A stretch of DNA of 35,844 nucleotides, from positions 1 through 35,844 of the forward strand of contig JAGXLC010000008.1 in the NCBI GenBank assembly GCA_018334875.1. The letters are read 5' to 3'. Below, piece after piece: positions 6,653-14,061 of the stretch (positions are counted from its first letter, which is position 1; each line of letters opens with the position of its first letter). The DNA is from Bacteroidales bacterium. Lineage in GTDB: Bacteria > Bacteroidota > Bacteroidia > Bacteroidales > UBA12077. The notes beneath the pieces were generated by a model. The model saw only the letters and a list, made by a program, of their open reading frames with translations. It was not told the origin of the DNA and did no database searches. A program made the translations under genes and the position numbers.

Positions 6653-7939
6653 TTATTTCATGAGCGCTTTCACCGGATCAAGGCCTACTGTGGTACCTTC
6701 CTGAATGGCTTTCAGAACGGCTCCGCCACCTGTGAAGAGATAGTAACTGGGATCATCTACAGCCTTCATGTACACGCCGGGCAGCAGATTTTTCAGTTCC
6801 TCGTTGGTATCACCGCCGCCAAACAGCTTCATGGCATCTTTATTTTCATCAATAAGCTTATCCAGGGCAATGGTACCTTCTGCAAAATCAGGTGTCAGGC
6901 CCATAACAGCATTGGTGAAAATGGTTTTCGCCTTCTTAAAGGCCTCCTGAACCTTATCTTCCCGGAAAGATTTTTCGGAAACATCCAGAACATAATTCAG
7001 CTTGGTTCCGGCTTCCAGTGATCTTACATCATGTTCACGGTATTTGCCTTCAAATTTACCATCCAGTGTATCCGATTCAATGATGTAAGGAAGCTCCAGT
7101 ATTTTATCCGCATGCTTGGAAGCATAATCAACGAACTCTTTAGCCACCTTGATGTCATCATCCGATACCCCTTCAATTTTGATATCGTACTTGGCACACA
7201 GATAGGCATTGTAAATAACTCCGCCAAGAACAAGGTGATCGGCCTTGTCGAGAAGGGAATAAAGGGAATCGGCCTTGGTATCAAATTTGGCACCGGCTAC
7301 CACTGCTACAAAAGGCTTCTCGGGATTGAAAATCCGCTCAAGGTTCTTAATTTCCTTTTGCATCAAATGACCGGCGTAAGCGGGAAGATGTTTGGCCACA
7401 CCTACAGTGGAAACATGAGCCTGCCATGAGCCAAAGGCATCATTCACATAAACGTCGGCCAGGCCAGCCAGTTGTTTAGAAAGCTTTTCAGCTTCTTCAC
7501 CCTTATCCTCTTCGCCCAGGAACCAACGGGTATTGGGCATATAGATGGCATCAATCTTACCTTCCTTCAAATCCTTAATATGATCTTTAATGGAGGAGTC
7601 CACATCGGTATAACCCTTCTTAGCCGTTTCAGTAAACTCGGGTACTACAATGTTCAGATAGAGCTTATTCTGTAGATACTCCACAATTGGCCTGACAGAA
7701 CTATCAGGGCTTATGGATATTTCACCCGTTTTCTTATCTTTGGGTCTTCCCACGTGAGTCATCAATATGGGCCGGCCACCTTTGGCATAAATGCTCATCA
7801 AAGTCCCAATCGTGGAATCTATTCTGTAAGGATCCTTAATAATGCCTTTCTTAACTACATTGTGGTCCACTCTGGCCAAAACCACCTTACCGTTAAGATC
7901 CGCATCCTGCAATACTTGCAAATTTTTCATTTCACTCAT
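6653..7939 (-). CDS. pgk: Phosphoglycerate kinase, divergent form, 428 aa
   Basis: PGK transfers the acyl phosphate of 1,3-bisphosphoglycerate to ADP in glycolysis. Family landmarks remain in order: RVDHNV (23-28, usually RVDFNVP), THVGRP (61-66, usually SHLGRP), NTRW (136-139), VNDAFG (165-170), AGAKFDTKA (216-223), GGGDT (374-378) and TGGGAVL (403-409). Several differ from the norm. The usual HRAH segment after DAFG is shortened to WQAH, so its arginine in the substrate-binding basic patch is missing; the usual NGPMGVFE is NAVMGLTP. The ATP-site glycines are kept. This may be a distinct PGK subfamily or a paralogue with changed properties. A GGAGGT ribosome site (7943-7948) supports the start, and the gene ends at a strong terminator. 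Confidence 0.9.
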   Translation of the reverse strand: MSEMKNLQVLQDADLNGKVVLARVDHNVVKKGIIKDPYRIDSTIGTLMSIYAKGGRPILMTHVGRPKDKKTGEISISPDSSVRPIVEYLQNKLYLNIVVPEFTETAKKGYTDVDSSIKDHIKDLKEGKIDAIYMPNTRWFLGEEDKGEEAEKLSKQLAGLADVYVNDAFGSWQAHVSTVGVAKHLPAYAGHLMQKEIKNLERIFNPEKPFVAVVAGAKFDTKADSLYSLLDKADHLVLGGVIYNAYLCAKYDIKIEGVSDDDIKVAKEFVDYASKHADKILELPYIIESDTLDGKFEGKYREHDVRSLEAGTKLNYVLDVSEKSFREDKVQEAFKKAKTIFTNAVMGLTPDFAEGTIALDKLIDENKDAMKLFGGGDTNEELKNLLPGVYMKAVDDPSYYLFTGGGAVLKAIQEGTTVGLDPVKALMK

Positions 7940-7942
7940 AAT

Positions 7943-7948
7943 ACCTCC
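7943..7948 (-). promoter_or_regulatory. Strong Shine-Dalgarno sequence of pgk
   Basis: On the minus strand GGAGGT lies 3 nt before the ATG at 7939. An in-frame ATG nine nucleotides further in (MKNLQ) would have the more usual spacing of about 12 nt, so either Met may be used. Confidence 0.6.
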
Positions 7949-8016
7949 TTTTTATAATCAACACCACAATACATGATGTGATTCGTTTAAACATAAAATA
8001 ATACTTATTTGTGAAC

Positions 8017-8024
8017 CAAATATA
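8017..8024 (-). promoter_or_regulatory. Candidate -7 element for pgk
   Basis: TATATTTG on the minus strand matches TAnnTTTG. It is 77 nt before the start codon. No -33 element at the expected distance was found. Confidence 0.4.
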
Positions 8025-8180
8025 AGATTCCTGCAAATTTAAAGATAAAAATAGATTTTTGTCTACCGATTGGCTACAAGTTAATCACTTAAAACCTGAT
8101 TTTGCCCATGGTGCTTATTTTCTTTCGGTTTAAGCCGGCCGCATGAATTTTATCCAATCTTATCTGATATAAAATTCAAC

Positions 8181-8258
8181 CTAATTTGGACAAGCCAAAA
8201 CCAAACAGGATACTTTGAAGGAATTTAATGTGTTTCCGTTTTGGCTTGTCCAAATTAG
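8181..8258 (+). repeat. Element A, copy 1 (78-bp palindromic repeat)
   Basis: The ends form a perfect 21-bp inverted repeat: the left arm at 8181-8201 begins CTAATTTGGACAAGCC and the right arm at 8238-8258 ends GGCTTGTCCAAATTAG. The asymmetric middle, CAAACAGGAT..TTTGAAGGAATTTAATG, defines orientation. Further copies are at 12290-12365, 13914-13990 and 32721-32798 (reverse). All are intergenic. It is directly followed by element B. Confidence 0.9.
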
Positions 8259-8261
8259 CAA

Positions 8262-8340
8262 GCAAAATTTATGAGGCAAAATTATATAAAGGTCATGATC
8301 TTTTTCAATTATTTTTATCTTTGAAAAGGCTATAAAATCA
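8262..8340 (+). repeat. Element B, copy 1, one arm decayed
   Basis: GCAAAATTTATGAGGCA at 8262-8278 and the following 50 bp match the reverse complement of 32634-32717. The distal arm (8328-8340, GGCTATAAAATCA) has diverged so the hairpin is lost here. This copy contains the -7 element of holB. Confidence 0.8.
8316..8323 (+). promoter_or_regulatory. Candidate -7 element for holB, inside repeat element B
   Basis: TATCTTTG matches TAnnTTTG and lies 52 nt before the holB ATG. The same octamer is present, inverted, in the second copy of element B (32656-32663). No clear -33 TTG is seen. Confidence 0.45.
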
Positions 8341-8375
8341 CAAACCCTGGCAATAAGGAAAAGAATCCGAAATAT

Positions 8376-9500
8376 ATGTTATTCAGAGAGATTATCGGGC
8401 AGGACAGGATAAAAGATCAGCTTATCAAAACGGTAAAGGAAAGCCGAATAGCTCATGCTCAACTATTCCTTGGACCGGAAGGTTCGGGTAAGCTTGCTCT
8501 GGCACTTGCTTATGCACAATATATCAACTGCGAAAACAAGGGAGAAAAGGATGCTTGCGGAACCTGTGCTTCGTGCAGAAAATATAACAAGCTGGTTCAC
8601 CCCGATCTCCATTTTATGTTTCCGGTAAAAAAAGCTTCTGAATCCAAACCCGAAACTTCCGATCACTACATAGAAACATGGCGGAATACCCTTCTGGAAA
8701 ACCCCTATATCAATCCCAGAACATGGTACCAAAAGCTGGATCTGGAAAATAAACAGGGCATCATTCCTGCCAATGAAAGCAACCGGGTCATTAATAAACT
8801 TTATTTCAAAAGCTTCGAATCGGAATACAAGATCATGATCATATGGCTCCCGGAACGCATGAACAGGAGTGCTGCCAACAAGCTGCTGAAACTGATCGAG
8901 GAACCACCGCCCAAAACACTTTTTCTGATGGTATCGGAAAATTCCGATCTGTTGCTTCCCACCATCCTGTCAAGAACACAAAAAATTCGTGTACCCAGAA
9001 TTGATGATGAAAGCATGTTCAATGCAATCAGCGATCATTTCGGACTGGAGCCCAAAAAGGCCCAGGAAGTGGTAAGGTTGGCCAATGGCAATTACCTGGA
9101 AGCACTGCACTTTATTCATACAAGAGAAGAGGAAAAAGAAAATTTTCAGCGCTTCGTTTCGTTAATGCGTTTATGCTACAGCAAAAAAGTGGTGGATATA
9201 CTGGACTGGGTGGATCAGAACGCATCAGTGGGAAGAGAAAACCTGAAAATTTTTCTGCAATATGCTTCCAGGATGGTCAGAGAAAATTTTATGTTGAATC
9301 TTAAAATGGAAAATCTCGTATACCTCACGGAAGAAGAAAAAACATTTTCAGATAATTTTTCATCATTCATCCATGAGAACAATGCACACAGAATTTATAA
9401 CCAATTTAACAAAGCGTACCGGGACATTCAGATGAATGCACATACAAAAACCATATTGTTGGATCTTTCTATTCAACTGATGAAATTGTTAAGATTATAA
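8376..9500 (+). CDS. holB: DNA polymerase III, delta' subunit
   Basis: Delta' is a part of the clamp-loader that places the sliding clamp on primed DNA. The 374-aa protein starts with the family pattern FREIIGQDRIKDQL and has the AAA+ P-loop GPEGSGKL at residues 33-40. A four-cysteine zinc module follows (Cys52, 61, 64 and 67, in NC..CGTCASC). LIEEPPPKTLFLMVSEN and the sensor-type SRT in LPTILSRTQKIRV (normally SRC) complete the ATPase core; the C-terminal third is the helical collar domain. Delta' is usually a poor ATPase, but a P-loop is retained here. The next gene, ricT, has its own promoter inside the end of holB, so the two may be only partly co-transcribed. Confidence 0.93.
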   Translation: MLFREIIGQDRIKDQLIKTVKESRIAHAQLFLGPEGSGKLALALAYAQYINCENKGEKDACGTCASCRKYNKLVHPDLHFMFPVKKASESKPETSDHYIETWRNTLLENPYINPRTWYQKLDLENKQGIIPANESNRVINKLYFKSFESEYKIMIIWLPERMNRSAANKLLKLIEEPPPKTLFLMVSENSDLLLPTILSRTQKIRVPRIDDESMFNAISDHFGLEPKKAQEVVRLANGNYLEALHFIHTREEEKENFQRFVSLMRLCYSKKVVDILDWVDQNASVGRENLKIFLQYASRMVRENFMLNLKMENLVYLTEEEKTFSDNFSSFIHENNAHRIYNQFNKAYRDIQMNAHTKTILLDLSIQLMKLLRL

Positions 9501-9514
9501 TTTTATTACCTTTG
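9486..9514 (+). promoter_or_regulatory. Promoter of the ricT-gldH-trmB operon
   Basis: TTG at 9486-9488 and TACCTTTG at 9507-9514 are separated by 18 nt, matching the Bacteroidota -33/-7 pattern. It overlaps the last codons of holB. The leader of about 80 nt is unusually AT-rich and contains the inverted repeat ATATAC-AAT-GTATAT at 9543-9557. Confidence 0.65.
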
Positions 9515-9598
9515 CATCAGAATCAAATGAAATGAATAATACATATACAATGTATATACTATATATATTCATGCACATGCATTTAAATCAAGCCATCT

Positions 9599-10786
9599 AT
9601 GGACCAAAATATAAACAAAGATATAAACGGGGATCAATCCCTGAAGCAAGATCAAACCACACAATACCAAAATAAATGTCAAAGGGATTTTTGCAAAGCA
9701 GAGCACTATACCAAACTATCCGCGTACAATTGGCTGAAGGATCTCCCCAATAACGGGGATCAGTTCCATGTTGTTGAAGTTCGGTTCAAAAATACCCGTA
9801 AGGAATATTTCCAAAACATTAACCATATACCGCTCACTGAAGGGGATATTGTTGCATTAGAAGCTTCACCGGGTCATGATATCGGGATTGTTTCGCTTAC
9901 CGGCGAACTGGTCTGGAGAAAATTGAAACAGGAGGGTATCACACCCGAAGATACCGAATTCAAAAAGATCTACAGAAAGGCTAAGGAAGCCGACATAGAA
10001 AAATGGCGCGAAGCTGTTGCCCTGGAACACCAAACGATGATCAAAGCCCGGAAGCTTGCCAAAGAGCTCAAACTGAACATGAAGATCGGCGATGTGGAAT
10101 ATCAGGGTGATAAGACCAAGGCCATTTTCTATTATATTGCAGAAGAAAGAGTGGATTTCAGGGAATTGATCAAAGTACTCGCCGAGGAATTCAAAATACG
10201 GATTGAGATGAGGCAGATCGGCACAAGGCAGGAATCCGGAAGAATTGGAGGCATTGGCTCGTGCGGAAGAGAATTGTGCTGTTCCAAATGGATCAGCAAT
10301 TTCGTTTCAGTAACCACCAATGCAGCAAGATATCAGGAGTTGAGCCTGAATCCTCAGAAATTGGCGGGCCAGTGCGGCAAACTTAAATGCTGTCTCAATT
10401 TTGAACTCGATAGCTACATCGATGCCAAGAAAGATTTCCCGGATACTTCTATAGAGTTAAAAACCAAACAAGGGACAGCCTACCACCAAAAAACCGATAT
10501 TTTCAAAAAAGTACTCTGGTATTCCTTCTACAAGGAATCCTCTGAAAACCTGATTCCGGTTACAGTAGATCGTGTCAAGGAAATCATCGAAATCAATCAG
10601 AAGGGTAACTGTGTGGAATCACTTGTTGAAGTAAAAGAATCCAGCACGGAGGGCTACAGTTTTGAGAACGATGTAGGCCAGGACAGTGCCGATCGTTTCA
10701 ACAATAAGCAAAAGAGCAGCAAAAAGAAAAAAAACCGGCGAAACAAGAAAAAAAGAAAAAGCAAAAGCAATGATAAAAAACAGTAG
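9599..10786 (+). CDS. ricT: PSP1-domain protein, RicT/YaaT family
   Basis: RicT (YaaT) in Bacillus works with RicA and RicF in a [4Fe-4S] complex that promotes RNase Y-dependent RNA maturation; the role in Bacteroidota is not settled. The 395-aa protein has the PSP1 core from about residue 60 (VVEVRFKNTRKEYF) to 280. Cysteine motifs are kept: GSCGRELCCSKW (about 221-232) and AGQCGKLKCCLNFE (about 257-270). The C-terminal tail is Lys/Arg-rich (KKKKNRRNKKKRK) and could bind RNA; it is not part of the core domain. The gene overlaps gldH by 17 nt, so translation is probably coupled. Confidence 0.92.
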   Translation: MDQNINKDINGDQSLKQDQTTQYQNKCQRDFCKAEHYTKLSAYNWLKDLPNNGDQFHVVEVRFKNTRKEYFQNINHIPLTEGDIVALEASPGHDIGIVSLTGELVWRKLKQEGITPEDTEFKKIYRKAKEADIEKWREAVALEHQTMIKARKLAKELKLNMKIGDVEYQGDKTKAIFYYIAEERVDFRELIKVLAEEFKIRIEMRQIGTRQESGRIGGIGSCGRELCCSKWISNFVSVTTNAARYQELSLNPQKLAGQCGKLKCCLNFELDSYIDAKKDFPDTSIELKTKQGTAYHQKTDIFKKVLWYSFYKESSENLIPVTVDRVKEIIEINQKGNCVESLVEVKESSTEGYSFENDVGQDSADRFNNKQKSSKKKKNRRNKKKRKSKSNDKKQ

Positions 10787-11264
10787 GATCTTTTTGGGAG
10801 CTGTGTTGGCTCTTTTCTTGATACATGGCTGCAATTCCAATGTAATCCACAACGAAACCAAAGACATCCCCGGTTCCGAATGGAACAAAAACCAAATATT
10901 AAGCTATGACTTTAAAATAGAGGATACCCTCCAGCCCTATAATGTATATTTGAGTGTTCGCAACACTTCCAAGTACCAGTTCAGGAACCTTTACCTTTTC
11001 ATCGAAACAACATCGCCCCGGGGAAATACGGTAAGGGACACATTTGAATGTATGCTGGCCGATGATAGAGGAAGATGGTACGGGAAAGGCTGGGGAGATG
11101 TTTATGAGAATAAGATCCCCTACAAAGAATATATAAGATTCCCGGCAAAAGGCACCTACGGCATGAAAATAGAGCAGGCCATGAGAAGATCGGACTTAAA
11201 GTACATTACTGATATTGGCATTGTGATAGAAGAAGCAAAAATTCCGGACCGTGAGCAAGAATAA
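10770..11264 (+). CDS. gldH: Gliding motility lipoprotein GldH
   Basis: GldH is a lipoprotein required for gliding in Flavobacterium johnsoniae and found widely in Bacteroidota, also in non-gliders. The start at 10770 gives 164 aa with a lipoprotein signal, MIKNSRIFLGAVLALFLIHGC, lipidated Cys at 21. An upstream in-frame ATG (10686) lies in the basic tail of ricT and would bury this signal. Family features include YNVYLSVRNTSKYQFRNLY, an ETTSPRGNTVRDTFECMLAD segment and GRWYGKGWGDVYENKIPYK. The end overlaps trmB by 14 nt. It is likely anchored in the envelope, possibly the outer membrane. sprE and porX follow within about 6 kb. Confidence 0.92.
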   Translation: MIKNSRIFLGAVLALFLIHGCNSNVIHNETKDIPGSEWNKNQILSYDFKIEDTLQPYNVYLSVRNTSKYQFRNLYLFIETTSPRGNTVRDTFECMLADDRGRWYGKGWGDVYENKIPYKEYIRFPAKGTYGMKIEQAMRRSDLKYITDIGIVIEEAKIPDREQE

Positions 11265-11952
11265 GCTGACGCGTTTTGCGGAGATGAAAGCCTTCCCGAA
11301 TGTGATCGAACCGGAATTCGTGGAAGTATTTAATAAGGATTACCATTTAAAGGGAAAATGGCATCAGGCAGTCTTTAAGAATGACAATCCCATTGTTTTA
11401 GAACTTGGATGCGGAAAAGGAGAGTATACGGTTAACCTGGCCCGTCGATATCCCGGCTACAATTTCATCGGGATTGATATCAAGGGAGCCAGAATGTGGA
11501 GAGGAGCCAAAACTGCTGTGGAGGAAAATATTCCCAACGCCGTATTTCTCAGAACCAGAATAGATTTTATCACTTCCTTCTTTGAGAAGGATGAAGTTAC
11601 GGCCATCTGGATAACCTTCCCCGACCCTCAGCCCAAAAAAGCCAGAAAACGCCTGGTCTCCACAAAGTTCTTAACCCGTTATCAGCAGTTTATACGGGAC
11701 GATGCCACCATTCACCTCAAAACAGACAATTCCAATGTTTACCAGTATACCCTGGCCATTATCCGGGAAAATAAGCTGAATCTACGGCATGCCGAAAACG
11801 ACATCCATGCTCTCAATAACAGTGAGCTGGAAGAGGTCAGAAAAATTCAAACCTTCTATGAAAAACAATTCCTGGAAGAAAATAAAAAAATCAAATACAT
11901 AGCTTTCAAACTGGACAAACACCAAAATTTGAAAGAACCGCAGGATGAATGA
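11251..11952 (+). CDS. trmB: tRNA (guanine-N7-)-methyltransferase
   Basis: TrmB methylates G46 of tRNA to m7G using S-adenosylmethionine. The SAM site is LELGCGKGEYTVNLA (about residues 51-65), followed by FIGIDIKGARMWRGA; the substrate-binding motif is ITFPDPQPKKARKRL (about 128-142), with HLKTDNSNVYQYT downstream. The protein is 233 aa. The start is GTG at 11251, giving SKNKLTRFAEMKAFPNV, which matches the N-terminal pattern I expect for Bacteroidota TrmB; a later ATG would remove it. It overlaps gldH by 14 nt and the next gene by 8 nt. Confidence 0.95.
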   Translation: MSKNKLTRFAEMKAFPNVIEPEFVEVFNKDYHLKGKWHQAVFKNDNPIVLELGCGKGEYTVNLARRYPGYNFIGIDIKGARMWRGAKTAVEENIPNAVFLRTRIDFITSFFEKDEVTAIWITFPDPQPKKARKRLVSTKFLTRYQQFIRDDATIHLKTDNSNVYQYTLAIIRENKLNLRHAENDIHALNNSELEEVRKIQTFYEKQFLEENKKIKYIAFKLDKHQNLKEPQDE

Positions 11953-12271
11953 AGAATCCTTCTTCCAAAAGGTATATAAAGTAACCAAAATGATCCCTGA
12001 GGGCAGGGTAACCACTTATGGAGCCATTGCGAGGTATCTGGGTGCACCCGGCTCGGCAAGGATGGTTGGGTGGGCATTGAATAACAGCCATGCACAGGAT
12101 GAATTCATTCCTGCCCACAGGGTGGTCAACAGGCAAGGCCTTCTTACCGGGAAACATCACTTTCCCGGACCGGATGTAATGCAACAATTACTGGAAAGTG
12201 AAGGGGTTCGCGTAAAAGATGATCAAGTTTATGATTTTCATAACCTTTTCTGGGATCCAAATAAAGAATGA
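11945..12271 (+). CDS. Alkyltransferase-like protein (MGMT family, no active Cys)
   Basis: This 108-aa protein has the DNA-binding domain of O6-alkylguanine-DNA alkyltransferases, but the active-site PCHR is PAHR (Pro56-Ala57-His58-Arg59 in IPAHRVVNRQG). That substitution defines alkyltransferase-like (ATL) proteins, which bind alkylated guanine and hand it to nucleotide excision repair instead of repairing it. The helix-turn-helix part GRVTTYGAIARYLG and the arginine finger region GSARMVGWAL are kept. It closes the ricT-gldH-trmB run, overlapping trmB by 8 nt, so it is probably co-expressed with it. No N-terminal domain is missing; ATLs are normally this short. Confidence 0.92.
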   Translation: MNEESFFQKVYKVTKMIPEGRVTTYGAIARYLGAPGSARMVGWALNNSHAQDEFIPAHRVVNRQGLLTGKHHFPGPDVMQQLLESEGVRVKDDQVYDFHNLFWDPNKE

Positions 12272-12289
12272 TTAATAGAATTTTTTGAA

Positions 12290-12365
12290 TAATTTGGACA
12301 TGCCAAAACCAAACAGGATGCTTTCAAGGAATTTATGTGTTTCCGTTTTGGCTTCTCCAAATTAG
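12290..12365 (+). repeat. Element A, copy 2
   Basis: It has the same structure as the copy at 8181-8258. Here the arms carry two independent mismatches (ACATGCC on the left, GGCTTCTCC on the right) and the outermost C is lost. It lies in the gap between the alkyltransferase-like gene and mrp. Confidence 0.9.
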
Positions 12366-12385
12366 GGATTGTATAATTATCTCCT

Positions 12386-12393
12386 TATTTTTG
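12386..12393 (+). promoter_or_regulatory. Candidate -7 element for mrp-nifU
   Basis: TATTTTTG matches TAnnTTTG, 36 nt before the ATG at 12430 and just downstream of element A. A TTG lies at 12369-12371, only 14 nt upstream, shorter than usual. Confidence 0.4.
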
Positions 12394-12429
12394 TTGTTTA
12401 TTTAAATCAAATTAATATAATATGTTTTT

Positions 12430-13554
12430 ATGAGTTACTCGAAGAAACAAATTTTAGATATACTTAAAAAGGTGAAACATCCGGAAAAACAGCAGGATAT
12501 CGTTTCACTGGGCATGGTGGATGACATGGAGATCAAAGAAGACAGCGTAAGTTTCAGCCTGTTATTTAAAAAGCAAAACGACCCAGTTATCTCCTCTCTC
12601 AGGAAAGCCTGTGTACAGGCAATAGAAGATGAATTGGGTGAAAAAGTCCAGATACGGGGAAACATATCGGTTAAAACGGAGGAACAAAAACAGGACAAAG
12701 AAACAGCATCCGGGGAAGATGAACCCGTGCTTCCCGGGGTAAAAAACATCATTGCCATAGCTTCAGGTAAAGGGGGCGTAGGTAAATCCACCATCGCCTG
12801 CAATACTGCTGTGAGCATGGCTAAAACCGGCGCCAGGGTAGGTCTGATCGATGCAGATATCTTTGGCCCTTCCATACCCAAAATGTTCAATGTAGAAGGA
12901 CAAAGACCTTACGTAAAAAAAGAAGAAGGGATTGATAAAATAACACCTATTGAAAATTATGGGGTTAAGATGCTTTCCATAGGATTTTTTATTAACCCGG
13001 AAGATGCATTGGTTTGGAGAGGCCCTATGGCCACGAATGCATTACAACAGATGATCAACCAAGGCGACTGGGGGGAACTTGATTATTTAGTGGTTGACCT
13101 GCCCCCGGGAACAAGCGATGTCCATTTAACGCTGGTGCAGGAATTGCCTGTAACCGGAGCCGTAATTGTGAGCACCCCTCAAAAAGTGGCATTGGCCGAT
13201 GCCATTAAGGGAATACGGATGTTTACACAACAACAGATCAATGTTCCGGTGTTGGGGCTGGTAGAGAATATGTCGTGGTTCACTCCGGCAGAGTTGCCTG
13301 ATAACAAATACTATATATTCGGAAAAGAAGGATGTAAAAAGCTTGCCGAACAGGAAGGAATACCCCTTCTGGGACAAATACCCATAGTGCAGAGCATCAT
13401 GGAAGACGGAGAGAAAGGAACACCAACGGCTTTGGATGAAAATTCACAGACCGGTGCGGCGTTTTATGAATTGGGCCAAAACCTGATCAATGAAGTTGAA
13501 AAAAGAAATAAAAACCTTGATCCTACCCAAAGGGTGCAGATCAAACACAAATAA
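12430..13554 (+). CDS. mrp: Mrp/ApbC-type iron-sulfur cluster carrier ATPase
   Basis: Mrp/ApbC proteins are P-loop NTPases of the MinD/NBP35 group that carry or deliver Fe-S clusters. The 374-aa protein has an N-terminal MIP18/DUF59 domain (residues 1-80), a linker, and the NTPase with the deviant Walker A GKGGVGKST at 113-121, LIDADIFGPSIPKMF, and DLPPGTSDVHLTL. The CxxC found in many ApbC proteins is absent: the equivalent segment reads MSWFTPAELPDNKYYIF. This Cys-less form is, as far as I recall, usual for Bacteroidota. The nifU-like gene follows after 15 nt, which fits a joint role in Fe-S assembly. Confidence 0.94.
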   Translation: MSYSKKQILDILKKVKHPEKQQDIVSLGMVDDMEIKEDSVSFSLLFKKQNDPVISSLRKACVQAIEDELGEKVQIRGNISVKTEEQKQDKETASGEDEPVLPGVKNIIAIASGKGGVGKSTIACNTAVSMAKTGARVGLIDADIFGPSIPKMFNVEGQRPYVKKEEGIDKITPIENYGVKMLSIGFFINPEDALVWRGPMATNALQQMINQGDWGELDYLVVDLPPGTSDVHLTLVQELPVTGAVIVSTPQKVALADAIKGIRMFTQQQINVPVLGLVENMSWFTPAELPDNKYYIFGKEGCKKLAEQEGIPLLGQIPIVQSIMEDGEKGTPTALDENSQTGAAFYELGQNLINEVEKRNKNLDPTQRVQIKHK

Positions 13555-13569
13555 ACTAAAACTACAGCC

Positions 13570-13824
13570 ATGGAACAGGAAAAAAGAAAGGAAATAGAAA
13601 AAAAGATATCCGAAACGATAGATAAAGTAAGACCTTACCTGTTAGCCGACGGGGGTGATATCTCATTGGAGGAAATCACCGACGATCTTACTGTAAAGGT
13701 TCATTTAAAGGGAGCTTGCGGTACCTGCCCTTTCAGCCTTTATACCCTTAAAAACGGAGTTGAACAGGCATTGAAAAAGGAGATACCCGAAGTAAAAGAA
13801 GTTGTTGCAATCAACAACGAGTAG
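13570..13824 (+). CDS. NifU-like C-terminal domain protein (Fe-S scaffold)
   Basis: This 84-aa protein is a stand-alone NifU C-terminal domain, which holds or transfers an Fe-S cluster on a CxxC. The motif is KGACGTCPFS with Cys50 and Cys53. The preceding LLADGGDISLEEI (24-36) and the end VKEVVAINNE are typical of the family. The start is ATG 15 nt after mrp, without a Shine-Dalgarno sequence, so the two are one operon. Related names are NfuA-like or YutI-like; it lacks the N-terminal A-type domain of NfuA. Confidence 0.93.
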   Translation: MEQEKRKEIEKKISETIDKVRPYLLADGGDISLEEITDDLTVKVHLKGACGTCPFSLYTLKNGVEQALKKEIPEVKEVVAINNE

Positions 13825-13913
13825 CCAGAATACGGGCGTATTGACCTAAAAGGACGAAAGGCCCTTTTGCTCATTTTCAGGAAATGAATCATTTTTATAT
13901 GTACGTGGAATTT

Positions 13914-13990
13914 TAATTTGGACAAGCCAAAACCAAACAGGATGCTCTCAAGGAATTTAATGTTCTTCCGTTTTGGCTTGTCCAAATTAG
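13914..13990 (+). repeat. Element A, copy 3
   Basis: A palindromic copy with intact arms (TAATTTGGACAAGCCAAAAC and its complement GTTTTGGCTTGTCCAAATTA), lying between the nifU-like gene and sprE in the same orientation as both. It ends 14 bp before a short upstream ORF. Confidence 0.9.
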
Positions 13991-14004
13991 GATTTATACT
14001 CCAT

Positions 14005-14061
14005 ATGGATAATATCAAATCCAAAATTCAGTTAGATTGGTTAAAGAACCATTTAATGTGA
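14005..14061 (+). other. Possible 18-codon leader ORF overlapping the sprE start
   Basis: ATG at 14005 opens a frame of 18 codons (MDNIKSKIQLDWLKNHLM) that ends in TGA at 14059-14061. The stop overlaps the GTG start of sprE (ATGTGA), a geometry suited to translational coupling. This is inference; the peptide has no recognisable family. Confidence 0.3.

Noticed and set aside
10686-10769. N-terminal extension of GldH
   Set aside because: It would add a Lys/Arg-rich stretch before the lipoprotein signal and is the ricT tail read in another frame. The ATG at 10770 is the sensible start.
11945-12271. Active O6-methylguanine-DNA methyltransferase
   Set aside because: The catalytic Cys is Ala in IPAHRVV, so it is an alkyltransferase-like protein.
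13740-14024. Minus-strand frame with peptide similar to the one at 32714-32974
   Set aside because: The similarity comes entirely from repeat element A being translated; flanking residues differ and one frame overlaps the nifU-like gene.
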